Source: Microbulbifer litoralis (GTDB taxonomy: Bacteria > Pseudomonadota > Gammaproteobacteria > Pseudomonadales > Cellvibrionaceae). From it: DNA of 64,000 nucleotides. Made by a program: the position numbers and the translations under genes. A model generated the notes under the pieces. That model was given only the letters and a program-made list of their open reading frames with translations, was not told where the DNA came from and ran no database searches. The stretch spans positions 248,001-312,000 of the forward strand of contig NZ_JALKCV010000005.1 of NCBI RefSeq assembly GCF_023634065.1, in the 5' to 3' direction. Positions within the stretch are counted from its first letter, which is position 1, and the number at the start of each line of letters is the position of its first letter. Of the stretch, positions 1 through 8,577 are shown one piece after another.

Positions 1-725
1 TCGCCGTGCAATGGCGAGGCGAGCCTGGGGTTTTCCGAACGCTGGAAATAATGGTCGAAATACCAGAGAATTTTTTCCCGCTCCAGCAGGTAGCCGCTGC
101 CGTTTTCCTCGATCGACGGCTGCAGCATGGTGTAATCGAGGCTCGGGTAGATCAGCACCTGCGCGGCGATGAAGCCCGCGGAAACATCGCGCGGGCGGTG
201 CTGCAGCAGGCGGCTGGCACTGGCACAGAGCGCGCCGCCGCCGGAATCCCCCATCAGTATCCAGCGGTTGTCATGCCGGATGTTGTTGCCATCCAGCGCC
301 GCGCCCAGCCCCTTCACCACGGCGAGCAGATCGTTGAGGCCCGCGGGATAGGGATTTTCCGGTGCCAGGCGGTATTCCACCGACACCAGCGTGCGCCCGC
401 AGGCATCGGCCAGGCGGCGGCAAATGGGATCGTAGATCGACACACTGCCGGCCATATGGCCGCCGCCGTGGCAATAGATGATCGCCGCACCCGGTTCGGT
501 ATTGGCCGGCCGGTAGATCCGCACCGGTACCGCGTATTCACCGCCGTGCACCAAGGTTTCGCAAACCGGCATTTCCGGCCCCGGTTCTACAAAAGTGCGC
601 GTCAGGTTGGCCAGGCTCTCGCGTGCGGAGATCGGGGTGGCTTCAAAGCCGGCGGCCTTCAGTTGCGCCAACTGGGCGTTGACGCCCTCGAGCCACTCGG
701 CCAGTTTCGGGTCAGGCTGTCGCAT
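1..725 (-). CDS. alpha/beta hydrolase of the HSL (lipase/esterase) family, partial
   Basis: The gene has a start but runs off the left edge, so about 241 residues are visible. The oxyanion-hole motif HGGGHMAGS lies near residue 90 and the nucleophile motif GDSGGG near residue 160. Both are typical of hormone-sensitive-lipase-like carboxylesterases that hydrolyse short acyl or aryl esters in the cytoplasm. The distal catalytic Asp and His are beyond the edge. The ATG at 725 overlaps the last 14 bases of the upstream MFS gene, which implies co-transcription and perhaps a shared substrate. The natural substrate cannot be read from the sequence. Confidence 0.85.
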   Translation of the reverse strand, partial: MRQPDPKLAEWLEGVNAQLAQLKAAGFEATPISARESLANLTRTFVEPGPEMPVCETLVHGGEYAVPVRIYRPANTEPGAAIIYCHGGGHMAGSVSIYDPICRRLADACGRTLVSVEYRLAPENPYPAGLNDLLAVVKGLGAALDGNNIRHDNRWILMGDSGGGALCASASRLLQHRPRDVSAGFIAAQVLIYPSLDYTMLQPSIEENGSGYLLEREKILWYFDHYFQRSENPRLASPLHG

Positions 726-1914
726 CGTCGGCCTCCAGTTTTTCCGCTTCGTTACCTGCCCTGCCGCTCTCCGGCAGCAGGAAGGAAAACACAAACAGCG
801 ACGCCGAACAGGCCACGGCGAAATAGGCGGCCAGCGCCGGCTCACCACTGGTATCCGCCAGCAGGCCGGCACCGTACATCAACGCCGTCTCCACGCCGTA
901 GGAAATAGACCAGAACATGGCGAAGGTCACCGTGATGCGCGCCGGCGTCATGCCCGGCAGCTCCTGCGGCAGGGTCACCAGTGCGGTCATCGGCAGGAAC
1001 ATGAAGAAACCGGCCAGTGCCGCCGCCGCGTACGCCAGCAACGGATTGCGGCTGGCCAGCATCAGCGCGGCAAAGATCACCAGCGCCAGGCCGGCGTAGC
1101 GCAGTACCGGCAACCGCAGTGGATAGCGCCGCACGACAACGATACCGGCCGCGGTGCCGACCATGCCGGCGGCGATCATCACCGCCGACAGGTGATTGCT
1201 GGCGACGGCAAAACCGTCGATCAGCGGGAAGAGCGCAAACACCGAAATGTAGCAGAAGAGCACACCGCAATAGGCCAGCGGCAGCCACCAGTTGAAACGC
1301 TCGCGCACACCCTCCCTGAGACCGTATTTTTCCGGCGGTTTGTCCTCGCCGCCGGACAGGGAAAAGTCCTCCGCCGACAGCCACCAGAGTACTGCCAGTG
1401 CCAGCGCCATGACACCGTAGAGTGCCACCACCGACTGCCAGCTGCCCAGCCAGGCGACCAGCCCGCCGGTGGACAAGAGTGCGAGCAGGTTGCCGGTATT
1501 GAACGCGGCCGCGTTGATGCCGTTGATCAGCGGGCGCTCCGGCGCGGAGAAATAGTGCAGCACCACCGGATTGAAATACACGATCGCCAGCGCCCCGCCC
1601 AGCCCCAGCGCCAGCCTCGACAAGAGCCAGTTGCCGTAATCACCGGCCAGGGCACCCAGGCCCCCGGCGGCGATCAATACCATCGCCAGCGCAAAGGCAC
1701 GCTTGGCACCGAGCCGCATCAGCAGCATGGCGGCAGCCAGGTTGCCGACAATTTTCGCCAGGGTGATGACGTTGCTGCCCCAGGTGGCATTGGCAAAACC
1801 CTGTTCGCCAAAGGAGGACTGGATCGACGGCGTCAGTATTGCACCGGACACCCAACTGGCGGCGAAGAGCGCATAGGCGCTGAACATCAGTATTTCGAGC
1901 AGGTATTTTTTCAT
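712..1914 (-). CDS. MFS transporter
   Basis: This 400-residue protein has about twelve hydrophobic segments and a cytoplasmic loop near the middle, the usual size for a major facilitator permease. Helix 1 is preceded by MKKYLLEI, and a basic R-x-GAKRA loop follows helix 2. The first half resembles the NarK/nitrate-cyanate type in its general pattern, but I see no motif that fixes the substrate. It overlaps the downstream esterase gene, so import of an ester followed by intracellular hydrolysis is a reasonable inference. The start ATG at 1914 follows a 66-bp gap after the sensor kinase gene, which reads in the same direction. Confidence 0.8.
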   Translation of the reverse strand: MKKYLLEILMFSAYALFAASWVSGAILTPSIQSSFGEQGFANATWGSNVITLAKIVGNLAAAMLLMRLGAKRAFALAMVLIAAGGLGALAGDYGNWLLSRLALGLGGALAIVYFNPVVLHYFSAPERPLINGINAAAFNTGNLLALLSTGGLVAWLGSWQSVVALYGVMALALAVLWWLSAEDFSLSGGEDKPPEKYGLREGVRERFNWWLPLAYCGVLFCYISVFALFPLIDGFAVASNHLSAVMIAAGMVGTAAGIVVVRRYPLRLPVLRYAGLALVIFAALMLASRNPLLAYAAAALAGFFMFLPMTALVTLPQELPGMTPARITVTFAMFWSISYGVETALMYGAGLLADTSGEPALAAYFAVACSASLFVFSFLLPESGRAGNEAEKLEADDATA

Positions 1915-1951
1915 TGTTGTTACTTCTGGGACCGATAATTTCTCACAGTTC

Positions 1952-1965
1952 CGTAGGGTGCGCCG
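1952..1965. repeat. copy of a short dispersed repeat (half-site)
   Basis: The 14-mer CGTAGGGTGCGCCG occurs here and, inverted, at 22792-22805. It looks like one arm of the family of dispersed palindromic intergenic repeats that begin CGTAGGGTGCGCC or GTAGGATGGGC, seen elsewhere in the window at 53907-53994. It lies in the short gap between the sensor kinase and MFS genes. Confidence 0.4.
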
Positions 1966-1980
1966 CGCGTATCGCCACTG

Positions 1981-4900
1981 CTATACGACCTTGGTCGCAG
2001 GCCCCGGCGCGCTGCGCTGCTGCGCCTGCAGCAGTGCCCGCAGCGCCGCCGCGCGCAGGGGTTTCTGCAGGAACTGCCAGCCGGCGCGCTGGGCGCGGTT
2101 CTTGACCAGGTCCGTGTTCTCGGCGGAAATAATCGCGCAGGGCACGGCGCCATCCCAGTTGGACATCATCTGCCGCGCCAGGCCGATACCGTCCAGTTCA
2201 TCGTCCAGGTGAAAATCCATCAGCAGCAGGTCCGGCCGCGGCAGCGACAGCGCCTCGCGCCGGTTGCGCGCGCAGTGCACTTTGCACCCCCAACCGCTGA
2301 GCAGTGCGCGCATGGCCTCCAGGATCGACGGTTCGTTGTCGACACAGACCACCCGCAACCGCAGCGCCACCTGCGCCGGCGGCAACCGCGCCGGCGCCGG
2401 CGCGCGGGGTTTGGCAGCCTGCGCCAGCGGCAGGCGCACGCGGAAGACGCTGCCGCGACCGGGCTGCGACCCGACTTCAATCGGGGATTCCAGCAGGCGG
2501 CACAGGCGCTCCACCGTGGCCAGCCCCAGGCCGTAGCCGTGTTCGCGCCCGGCGTCGCCCCCGGGAATATCCAGGCGGCAGAACTCGCGGAAAATATTTT
2601 CCTGCTGCGACGCCTCGATGCCGCAGCCGGTGTCCCAGACTTCCAGCGATACGCTGTCGCCGCGGCGGCGGGCCGCCAGCAGTACGCCGCCACTGCGGGT
2701 GTATTTCACCGCGTTGTCGAGCAGGTTCTGCACTACCCGTCGCAACATTTTCTCGTCGCTGTCGACCCACAGGTCGCAGGGCCGGTAGCGCAGCTGGATA
2801 CGGCGCGCGCCGGCGGCCAGGCGCGCCTGTTCCACCACTCCGCCAAGCACCCGGTCGAGCGCCGTGGGCTTGACCGCCGGGTGGATGTCGCCGGCGTCCA
2901 TACGCGCGATCTGCAGCATGTCGGTAATCAGTTGTTCGGCGGCGGCCAGCGCGCTGTCGGCGCGATCCAGCAGGCCGCGACTGTCGTCGTCCAGCTCGCG
3001 GGCGGTGAGCGCGTCCAGGAACAGGCGGCTGGCGTTCAGCGGCTGCACCAGATCGTGGCTGGCGGCGGCCAGGAAGCGGGTCTTGCCGCGGCTGGCGGCC
3101 TCCAGGTCGCGGTTCAGCGTCTGCAGTTTTTCATTCAGGGACTGTAGCGCGCCGGTGCGTTCGGCCACCTTGTGTTCCAGCGAATCCCGCACTTCGGTCA
3201 GCTCCGCCAGCGCGCGCTGGTAATCGGAGACATCGGTGTAAGTGGTCACGAAGCCGCCGGCGGGCAGCGGATTGCCGCGGATTTCCAGCACTGCGCCGTC
3301 GGTGCGGTGGCGCTGTACCCGGTAGGCGGTGCCGGCACGCAGGTGCTCGACACGCTTCTGTACATGGGTTTCCACATCGCCGGGGCCACACTCGCCGCGG
3401 CTGGCGTTGTAGCGCACCAGCTCCGCCACCGGCTGGCCCACGTAGATCATCGACGGCGGATAGCTGAACAATTCCACATAGCGGCGGTTCCAGGCCACCA
3501 GGTTGAGGTTGGCATCCACCACCGAGATGCCCTGATCGATATTGTCGATACTGCTCTGCAGCAGGCCGCGGCCAAACTGGTAGATGGCCGACGCCTGCTC
3601 CAGGTTCTGCGCACTGGCGCTGTTGGACTGTCGCACCAGCCGGCGCGCACTGGTCGAACCGACGATGCCGGCGAGCACCTTTTCCACCGCGCCGCGATAA
3701 TCCGGCTGCGCCTGTTCACGCAAACCGGCAAAGGTGCGCGCCGCCGCATCCTCGCCGATAAAGCGCGCCAGCAGCTCGCGCAGCTGCGCCCGGTCCACCG
3801 GCGCCTCTTCCACACCGCGGCCCAGGGGGCGCCAGCGTTCCAGCAGCGCGGACACCGACAGCAGTGCGGCGAAATTGGCACCGAGGCCAAACACGCAACT
3901 GATCGACAGGGCGTGCCAGTCCAGCCCCAGGGCGCCGGCCACCAGGTCCGGCCGGCCGAGCGCCGCCGGCAGCGCCGACAGCGTCCAGACCAGCGCGCCG
4001 GCCAGCAGGCCGGCGACGACACCCGCCGCGCGCAGGCGCATTCCGCCGGCCGGCCACCAGACGCCGGCGATCATCGCCGGTGCCAGCTGCGCCACCAGCG
4101 CCAGTGACAGCAGGCCGAAAGTCCCCAGGCGCACCCCCGGGCCGATCCACTCATTGACGGCGAAGGCGGCCAGCATGATGACGGCGATAATACCGCGGCG
4201 TACGCGGCGCAGATCCGGGCCCAGCGCCTGGCCGGCCGGGCGCGACTGCAAACGCTGCAGCCACCAGGGCACCACCACGGCATTGGCGATCATCGTCGAC
4301 AGGGCAATGGTGGCGATGATCACCATGCTGGAACCGGCCGACAGGCCGCCGACAAACGCCAACAGCGACAGCGCTTCGGAACCGCTCTGCCGCGGGATGC
4401 CCAGCACGAAGCGCTCGGGGTTGCCGTAGGCTTCCGGCAGCCATAGCAGGCCACCGTAACCCACCACCAGGATCGCCAGCGACAGGACGCCCAGGTACAG
4501 CGGGATCAGCTTGCGCACCGGGCCGATATCCCCCTCGCCGTCGCTCTCGATCATCAGGATATGGAACTGGCGCGGCAGGCAGAACATGGCCGCCATGCCC
4601 AGCACCACCACGGCGAAATACCCGGTATCCGCCGGTCGCGCCGCCGCCAGTGCCGCGACCCGCTCGCTCGCCAGCGCCGTGCGCGCCAGGTCGGCACTGC
4701 CGTCAAACGCCGTGCCGAGCACAAACCAGGCCACGGCGACAAAGGCCCCGATCTTGACCAGCGCCTCGAAGGCCACCGCCAGCAGCATGCCGTTGCGGTG
4801 CACACTGCTGTCGATGTGGCGGGTGCCGAACAGCAGCGCAAACAGGCCGATGGTGGCACTGACGATCGCCGTCACGGTGGAGGAACCGGTGTGCGAATCA

Positions 4901-5349
4901 AATGCCCCGCTGTCGGCCAGGAGCAGGAAACTGTCCGCCACTGCCCGCAGTTGCAGAGCCAGATAGGGCAGTATTGCCACCAGCGCGAGCACCGCCACCG
5001 CCGCCGCCAGCCACTGGGAACCGCCGAACTGGGCACTGATGAAATCGGCGATGGAGGTCGACCCCTGCTGTTTGCAGATGCGCACGAAACGCATCAGCAG
5101 CGGCGCGCCCACGACCAGCATCAGGCTGGCACCGACAAAGGTCGGCGGCAGCAGCCAGCCTTCCTCCACCGCCTGTGCCGGCGTGCCGAAAAACATCCAG
5201 GCACTGGTATAGGTGCCGGCCAGTGCCAGCAGCAGCGGCTTGACCGGGCGAATACGACCGACCGGCAAGCGGTCACCCCAGAAGGCGATCGCGAACAGCA
5301 GCAGCAGGTAGGCGAGGGCGACGGCCGCCAGTACGGTCAGGCTAAACAA
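1981..5349 (-). CDS. hybrid sensor histidine kinase with N-terminal sodium:solute symporter domain (CrbS/MxtR-like)
   Basis: This 1122-residue protein joins a multi-pass SSS/SLC5-like membrane domain (about residues 1-480) to a signalling half. A STAC-like linker lies at about 520-590, a PAS domain at about 595-690 and a coiled coil at about 690-750. The HisKA phospho-acceptor is in ASHDLVQPLNA near 764. The HATPase has an N box NLLDNAVKYT near 875 and a G box DTGCGIEAS near 908. A C-terminal receiver has its phospho-Asp in LLMDFHLDD near 1046. The layout matches the CrbS/MxtR/CbrA-type sensors that use a transporter-like domain for carbon-source sensing, acetate in the case of CrbS. No cognate LuxR-type regulator is adjacent. 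The gene is divergent from the TonB receptor at 5522, which could be a target; that is inference. Confidence 0.85.
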   Translation of the reverse strand: MFSLTVLAAVALAYLLLLFAIAFWGDRLPVGRIRPVKPLLLALAGTYTSAWMFFGTPAQAVEEGWLLPPTFVGASLMLVVGAPLLMRFVRICKQQGSTSIADFISAQFGGSQWLAAAVAVLALVAILPYLALQLRAVADSFLLLADSGAFDSHTGSSTVTAIVSATIGLFALLFGTRHIDSSVHRNGMLLAVAFEALVKIGAFVAVAWFVLGTAFDGSADLARTALASERVAALAAARPADTGYFAVVVLGMAAMFCLPRQFHILMIESDGEGDIGPVRKLIPLYLGVLSLAILVVGYGGLLWLPEAYGNPERFVLGIPRQSGSEALSLLAFVGGLSAGSSMVIIATIALSTMIANAVVVPWWLQRLQSRPAGQALGPDLRRVRRGIIAVIMLAAFAVNEWIGPGVRLGTFGLLSLALVAQLAPAMIAGVWWPAGGMRLRAAGVVAGLLAGALVWTLSALPAALGRPDLVAGALGLDWHALSISCVFGLGANFAALLSVSALLERWRPLGRGVEEAPVDRAQLRELLARFIGEDAAARTFAGLREQAQPDYRGAVEKVLAGIVGSTSARRLVRQSNSASAQNLEQASAIYQFGRGLLQSSIDNIDQGISVVDANLNLVAWNRRYVELFSYPPSMIYVGQPVAELVRYNASRGECGPGDVETHVQKRVEHLRAGTAYRVQRHRTDGAVLEIRGNPLPAGGFVTTYTDVSDYQRALAELTEVRDSLEHKVAERTGALQSLNEKLQTLNRDLEAASRGKTRFLAAASHDLVQPLNASRLFLDALTARELDDDSRGLLDRADSALAAAEQLITDMLQIARMDAGDIHPAVKPTALDRVLGGVVEQARLAAGARRIQLRYRPCDLWVDSDEKMLRRVVQNLLDNAVKYTRSGGVLLAARRRGDSVSLEVWDTGCGIEASQQENIFREFCRLDIPGGDAGREHGYGLGLATVERLCRLLESPIEVGSQPGRGSVFRVRLPLAQAAKPRAPAPARLPPAQVALRLRVVCVDNEPSILEAMRALLSGWGCKVHCARNRREALSLPRPDLLLMDFHLDDELDGIGLARQMMSNWDGAVPCAIISAENTDLVKNRAQRAGWQFLQKPLRAAALRALLQAQQRSAPGPATKVV

Positions 5350-5521
5350 GGGACTGCACCTTCGTTATTCTTGGTATCGGTGACTGAAACCATACCCCAG
5401 CGGCTGTTTTTTGTCCTCCATCCCGGATGCCCCGATCGTCATACCTTGGTCTAGCAGGCAAGCGGACCCCGAGTGGCTAGAGTGGCAACTCCGAGACTTA
5501 TAAAAACCATAAATCTGGTGA

Positions 5522-7741
5522 TTGGAGAGAGCCATGAAGAGAGCAATAAAATTCCAACCCCTCGCCGCCGGCATCATGCTCGCCTGCGGCGCCAGTTTTA
5601 CCTACGCCGAACCCGCCCTCGAGGAAGTGACCGTAACCGCGCAGAAACGTGAACAGTCGCTGCAGGAGGTACCGGTGGCAGTGACCGCGATCGGCGAAGA
5701 CGCGTTGCTGCAGAACGGCGTCAGCGATATTACCGATATCCAGAAGCTGTCCCCGAACACCACACTCCAGGTCAGCCGCGGTAGCAACACCACCCTGACC
5801 GCCTTTATCCGCGGTATCGGCCAGCAGGATCCGCTGTGGGGTTTCGAGCCGGGCGTCGGCATCTATGTGGACGATGTCTATATCGCCCGCCCGCAGGGGG
5901 CGGTACTGGATATTCTCGACGTGGAACGGGTGGAAGTGCTGCGCGGTCCGCAGGGTACCCTCTACGGGAAAAATACCATCGGCGGCGCGGTCAAGTATGT
6001 CACCAAAAAAATGTCCGGAGACTCCCGCGTCTCTGTCAGCGGCGCCCTCGGTAGCTATAACCAGCGCGACCTGAAAGTGGCCGGCTCCACCGAAATCGCC
6101 GACGGCGTCTACCTCGGCGGCGCCGTCGCCAGTTTCCAGCGCGATGGCTACGGCGAGAATGTGATTACCGGCGAGGAACAGTACAACAAGGATATTTTCA
6201 GCGGTCGCATCGCACTGGAGTTCAATCCCAGTGACGACCTTTGGATCCGCCTGGCCGCGGACCAGACGAAAGATGAATCCGCGCCCAAACACGGCTACCG
6301 CATGGTACCCGGCTTTAACGGCGAGCCGGTGCTGGACAGTGTCTACGACACCGAATCGAACATGATTCACGACAACCTGGTCGAGACCGGCGGCGCATCC
6401 ATGACCGTCGAATGGCAGCTCAGTGACAGCGTTACCGTCAAATCCATTACCGCCTACCGAGAGGGCGAGTCGGAAACACCGATCGATTTCGACAGCCTGG
6501 ACCGCCCGGATTTCGATGTGCCGGCCTATTACGAGGACGACCAGACGACCCAGGAATTCCAGCTGAACTGGAGCGGTACCAATGCCGATCTGGTCAGCGG
6601 CATCTACTACTATACCGGCACCGCAGCCGGCGCGTTCGATGCAGTGCTCGGCTACCTGAACCTGAATGCCGATCCGGAAAACCCGACCCTGCCGGTGGGG
6701 CTCACACAACAGGTGGCCGGCTCAGTGGATACAACCAGCCTGTCCGCCTATGCCCACTACAACTGGCGTTTCGCGCCGGACTGGAACCTGAGCCTGGGCG
6801 GCCGCTACACGCGGGATGAGAAGGATGCAGCAGTATTCAAGGGCAATTTCGCCGGCGTCTACAGCCCCATTTTTGCGGACAAATACAACCCCGGCGAGCC
6901 CGCGGCCATATTTCTCGGCGCCCTGACCGATTACGAGAACAGTGACAGTTGGGGTGAATTTACCCCCCACCTGGGAGTCGACTACCAGATCGACGGGGAC
7001 ACCATGGTCTACGCCACCTACAGCGCCGGCTTCAAGAGCGGCGGTTTCGATATGCGCGGCGATGCCAGTGTACTGCCATCCACGGTCGACGGCTTTGATC
7101 CTGAAACGGTGGATACCTACGAGCTGGGGGTAAAATCCGACCTGTTCGACAACCGCCTGCGCCTGAACGCGGCCGCCTTCCGCGCCGACTACAAGGATAT
7201 GCAGGTAACCGTGCAGCAATTTGTCGAGGGCGGCGGCTTCGCCAGTGCCGTCTTGAACGCCGGCGAGGCGCGTATCCAGGGCCTGGAACTGGAAGCCAGC
7301 CTGGCGATGACCGACAACCTGCTGGCAAATCTGTCGCTGGGCTACGCGGATACCGAATTCCTGGAGTTCATCAGTGGCGGTGTCGATGTGTCCGACCAGC
7401 GCGATATGCAGAATACGCCGGACACCACGGCGATGTTCCAGCTGAACTATTCACTGCCGATGGATAGCGGCGCCGAACTGGTATTCAACCCGACGGTCTC
7501 CTACCGCGCCGACACCCAGATATTCGAAACGCCGAGCATGCTCGACCAGGAGGCCTACACACTGGTGGACATGAGCGCGACCTACTACAGCGCCGGCGGC
7601 GACTGGCGGCTTGCCCTGGTGGGCAAGAACCTGGCGGACAAGGAGTACCGGATCGCCGGCTACAATTTTGACGCACCGTTTGTGACCGGCTTCTACGGTG
7701 CTCCCCGCACCGTCGCCCTGACCGGCAGCTACAGCTTCTGA
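5522..7741 (+). CDS. TonB-dependent outer-membrane receptor
   Basis: This 739-residue protein has a signal peptide ending near ASFTYAEP. A TonB-box-like EEVTVTAQKREQ sits at the mature N-terminus, followed by a plug domain with VEVLRGPQGTLYGKNTIGG and a 22-strand-type barrel ending in aromatic F (LTGSYSF). The QKREQSLQEVPVAVT start is typical of the large OAR/steroid-type receptor group in marine and sphingomonad bacteria, whose ligands are usually unknown. GGAGAG precedes the ATG with good spacing. The 172-bp gap to the divergent sensor kinase gene holds both promoters. A strong terminator follows. Confidence 0.9.
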   Translation: MERAMKRAIKFQPLAAGIMLACGASFTYAEPALEEVTVTAQKREQSLQEVPVAVTAIGEDALLQNGVSDITDIQKLSPNTTLQVSRGSNTTLTAFIRGIGQQDPLWGFEPGVGIYVDDVYIARPQGAVLDILDVERVEVLRGPQGTLYGKNTIGGAVKYVTKKMSGDSRVSVSGALGSYNQRDLKVAGSTEIADGVYLGGAVASFQRDGYGENVITGEEQYNKDIFSGRIALEFNPSDDLWIRLAADQTKDESAPKHGYRMVPGFNGEPVLDSVYDTESNMIHDNLVETGGASMTVEWQLSDSVTVKSITAYREGESETPIDFDSLDRPDFDVPAYYEDDQTTQEFQLNWSGTNADLVSGIYYYTGTAAGAFDAVLGYLNLNADPENPTLPVGLTQQVAGSVDTTSLSAYAHYNWRFAPDWNLSLGGRYTRDEKDAAVFKGNFAGVYSPIFADKYNPGEPAAIFLGALTDYENSDSWGEFTPHLGVDYQIDGDTMVYATYSAGFKSGGFDMRGDASVLPSTVDGFDPETVDTYELGVKSDLFDNRLRLNAAAFRADYKDMQVTVQQFVEGGGFASAVLNAGEARIQGLELEASLAMTDNLLANLSLGYADTEFLEFISGGVDVSDQRDMQNTPDTTAMFQLNYSLPMDSGAELVFNPTVSYRADTQIFETPSMLDQEAYTLVDMSATYYSAGGDWRLALVGKNLADKEYRIAGYNFDAPFVTGFYGAPRTVALTGSYSF

Positions 7742-7809
7742 ACCGCCGGCATCGCTACGCGTTTTCTCCAGGGGGCCGCCTTGGCCCCGGCTCGATGAGC
7801 AACCGACTT

Positions 7810-7839
7810 GCCGCCGTCGCCTGCGACGGCGGCTTTTTT
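7810..7839 (+). terminator. Rho-independent terminator of the TonB receptor gene
   Basis: A perfect 10-bp GC-rich stem (GCCGCCGTCG / CGACGGCGGC) with a 4-nt loop is followed by six T residues, 69 bp after the stop codon. Confidence 0.92.
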
Positions 7840-7843
7840 GTAC

Positions 7844-7891
7844 CTAGTGGTCCATGCGGAAAGTTTGGTGACTAAGGAGCACAGCCAAATC
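7844..7891 (+). repeat. truncated copy of the 166-bp palindromic element
   Basis: These roughly 48 bases match the left end of the complete element at 51932-52097. Both start CTAGTGG and share AAGGAGCACAGCCAAATC, with scattered mismatches between. The right half of the palindrome is missing here, so this looks like a decayed or half element. It sits immediately after the terminator of the TonB receptor gene. Confidence 0.65.
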
Positions 7892-7916
7892 TCGGTAAAG
7901 AATCGCCCTCAGGCCA

Positions 7917-8132
7917 TCAGGGATCGGCGCGCTTTTCGGCAGCCTCCTGCAATTGTCCCTCGACCTTCTTCGCCTTTTCCAGCGCGTCCAACTGGTGTTG
8001 CGGAATCACGCCGTCCGGTTTTTCTTCCCGGGTCTCGGTGGCGGCGGGTTGGCCGGCTACCTCCGGCGCACGGTCGGCACCACAGCCGGCCAATACAGCC
8101 AGGGCCGTATAGAGGACATAATGGGCTCGCAT
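7917..8132 (-). CDS. small lipoprotein of unknown function
   Basis: This 71-residue protein has an N-terminal lipoprotein signal with lipobox LAVLAGC, so it should be lipid-anchored. The mature part is a short polar region followed by an Ala/Lys/Glu-rich segment (about residues 48-70) that could form a helix. I recognise no domain. It lies alone between the receptor terminator and the divergent 57-residue lipoprotein gene at 8333. Confidence 0.6.
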   Translation of the reverse strand: MRAHYVLYTALAVLAGCGADRAPEVAGQPAATETREEKPDGVIPQHQLDALEKAKKVEGQLQEAAEKRADP

Positions 8133-8332
8133 GGGATACTCCTGTTGTCGCTATGAGCCAGCCATTCTAAGCCTGATCCCGCCCCGGTCACCAAAACCGG
8201 ATCACAATGTCTCTGTCGTGGCTTTATACAAATTGGCGTCTAATTGCTCACTTTGGCAGCCACTTCCCCTAGGCTGACAGGTGAGGCGGACGCAAAAGGC
8301 GCCTCCCATTCACAAGTCACGAGGACTCTGCG

Positions 8333-8506
8333 GTGCAGAAATTCTGTTGTATTCTGCTGGCCGTGGCCCTGGCGACAGGAGTTGCCGGTTGTTCGACAAC
8401 CGCGCCCGAAGGAACCCCCAAATCCCTGACCATGAACGGCCAGCATTTCCGCTGTGTCGAGCAGGAGCTGGAATCGAAGATTCTGGTGCGCTGTGTGCGC
8501 AGCTGA
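8333..8506 (+). CDS. very small lipoprotein, GTG start
   Basis: This 57-residue gene starts with GTG at 8333, preceded by CACGAGGAC at suitable spacing. The N-terminus MQKFCCILLAVALATGVAGC is a lipoprotein signal with lipobox GVAGC. The mature part is only about 38 residues and contains two further cysteines (FRCVEQELE and VRCVRS) that might form a disulfide. It converges with pyruvate kinase. Function is unknown. Small lipoproteins with a conserved C-x-C-terminal pair occur in related genomes, but I cannot name the family. Confidence 0.55.
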   Translation: MQKFCCILLAVALATGVAGCSTTAPEGTPKSLTMNGQHFRCVEQELESKILVRCVRS

Positions 8507-8577
8507 GTCGGTGCCACCCGGCAACACGGGAGCCCGCCCCCCCGCTATTCGCCCGCAGGGCGGGCGCCCGCATCGGC

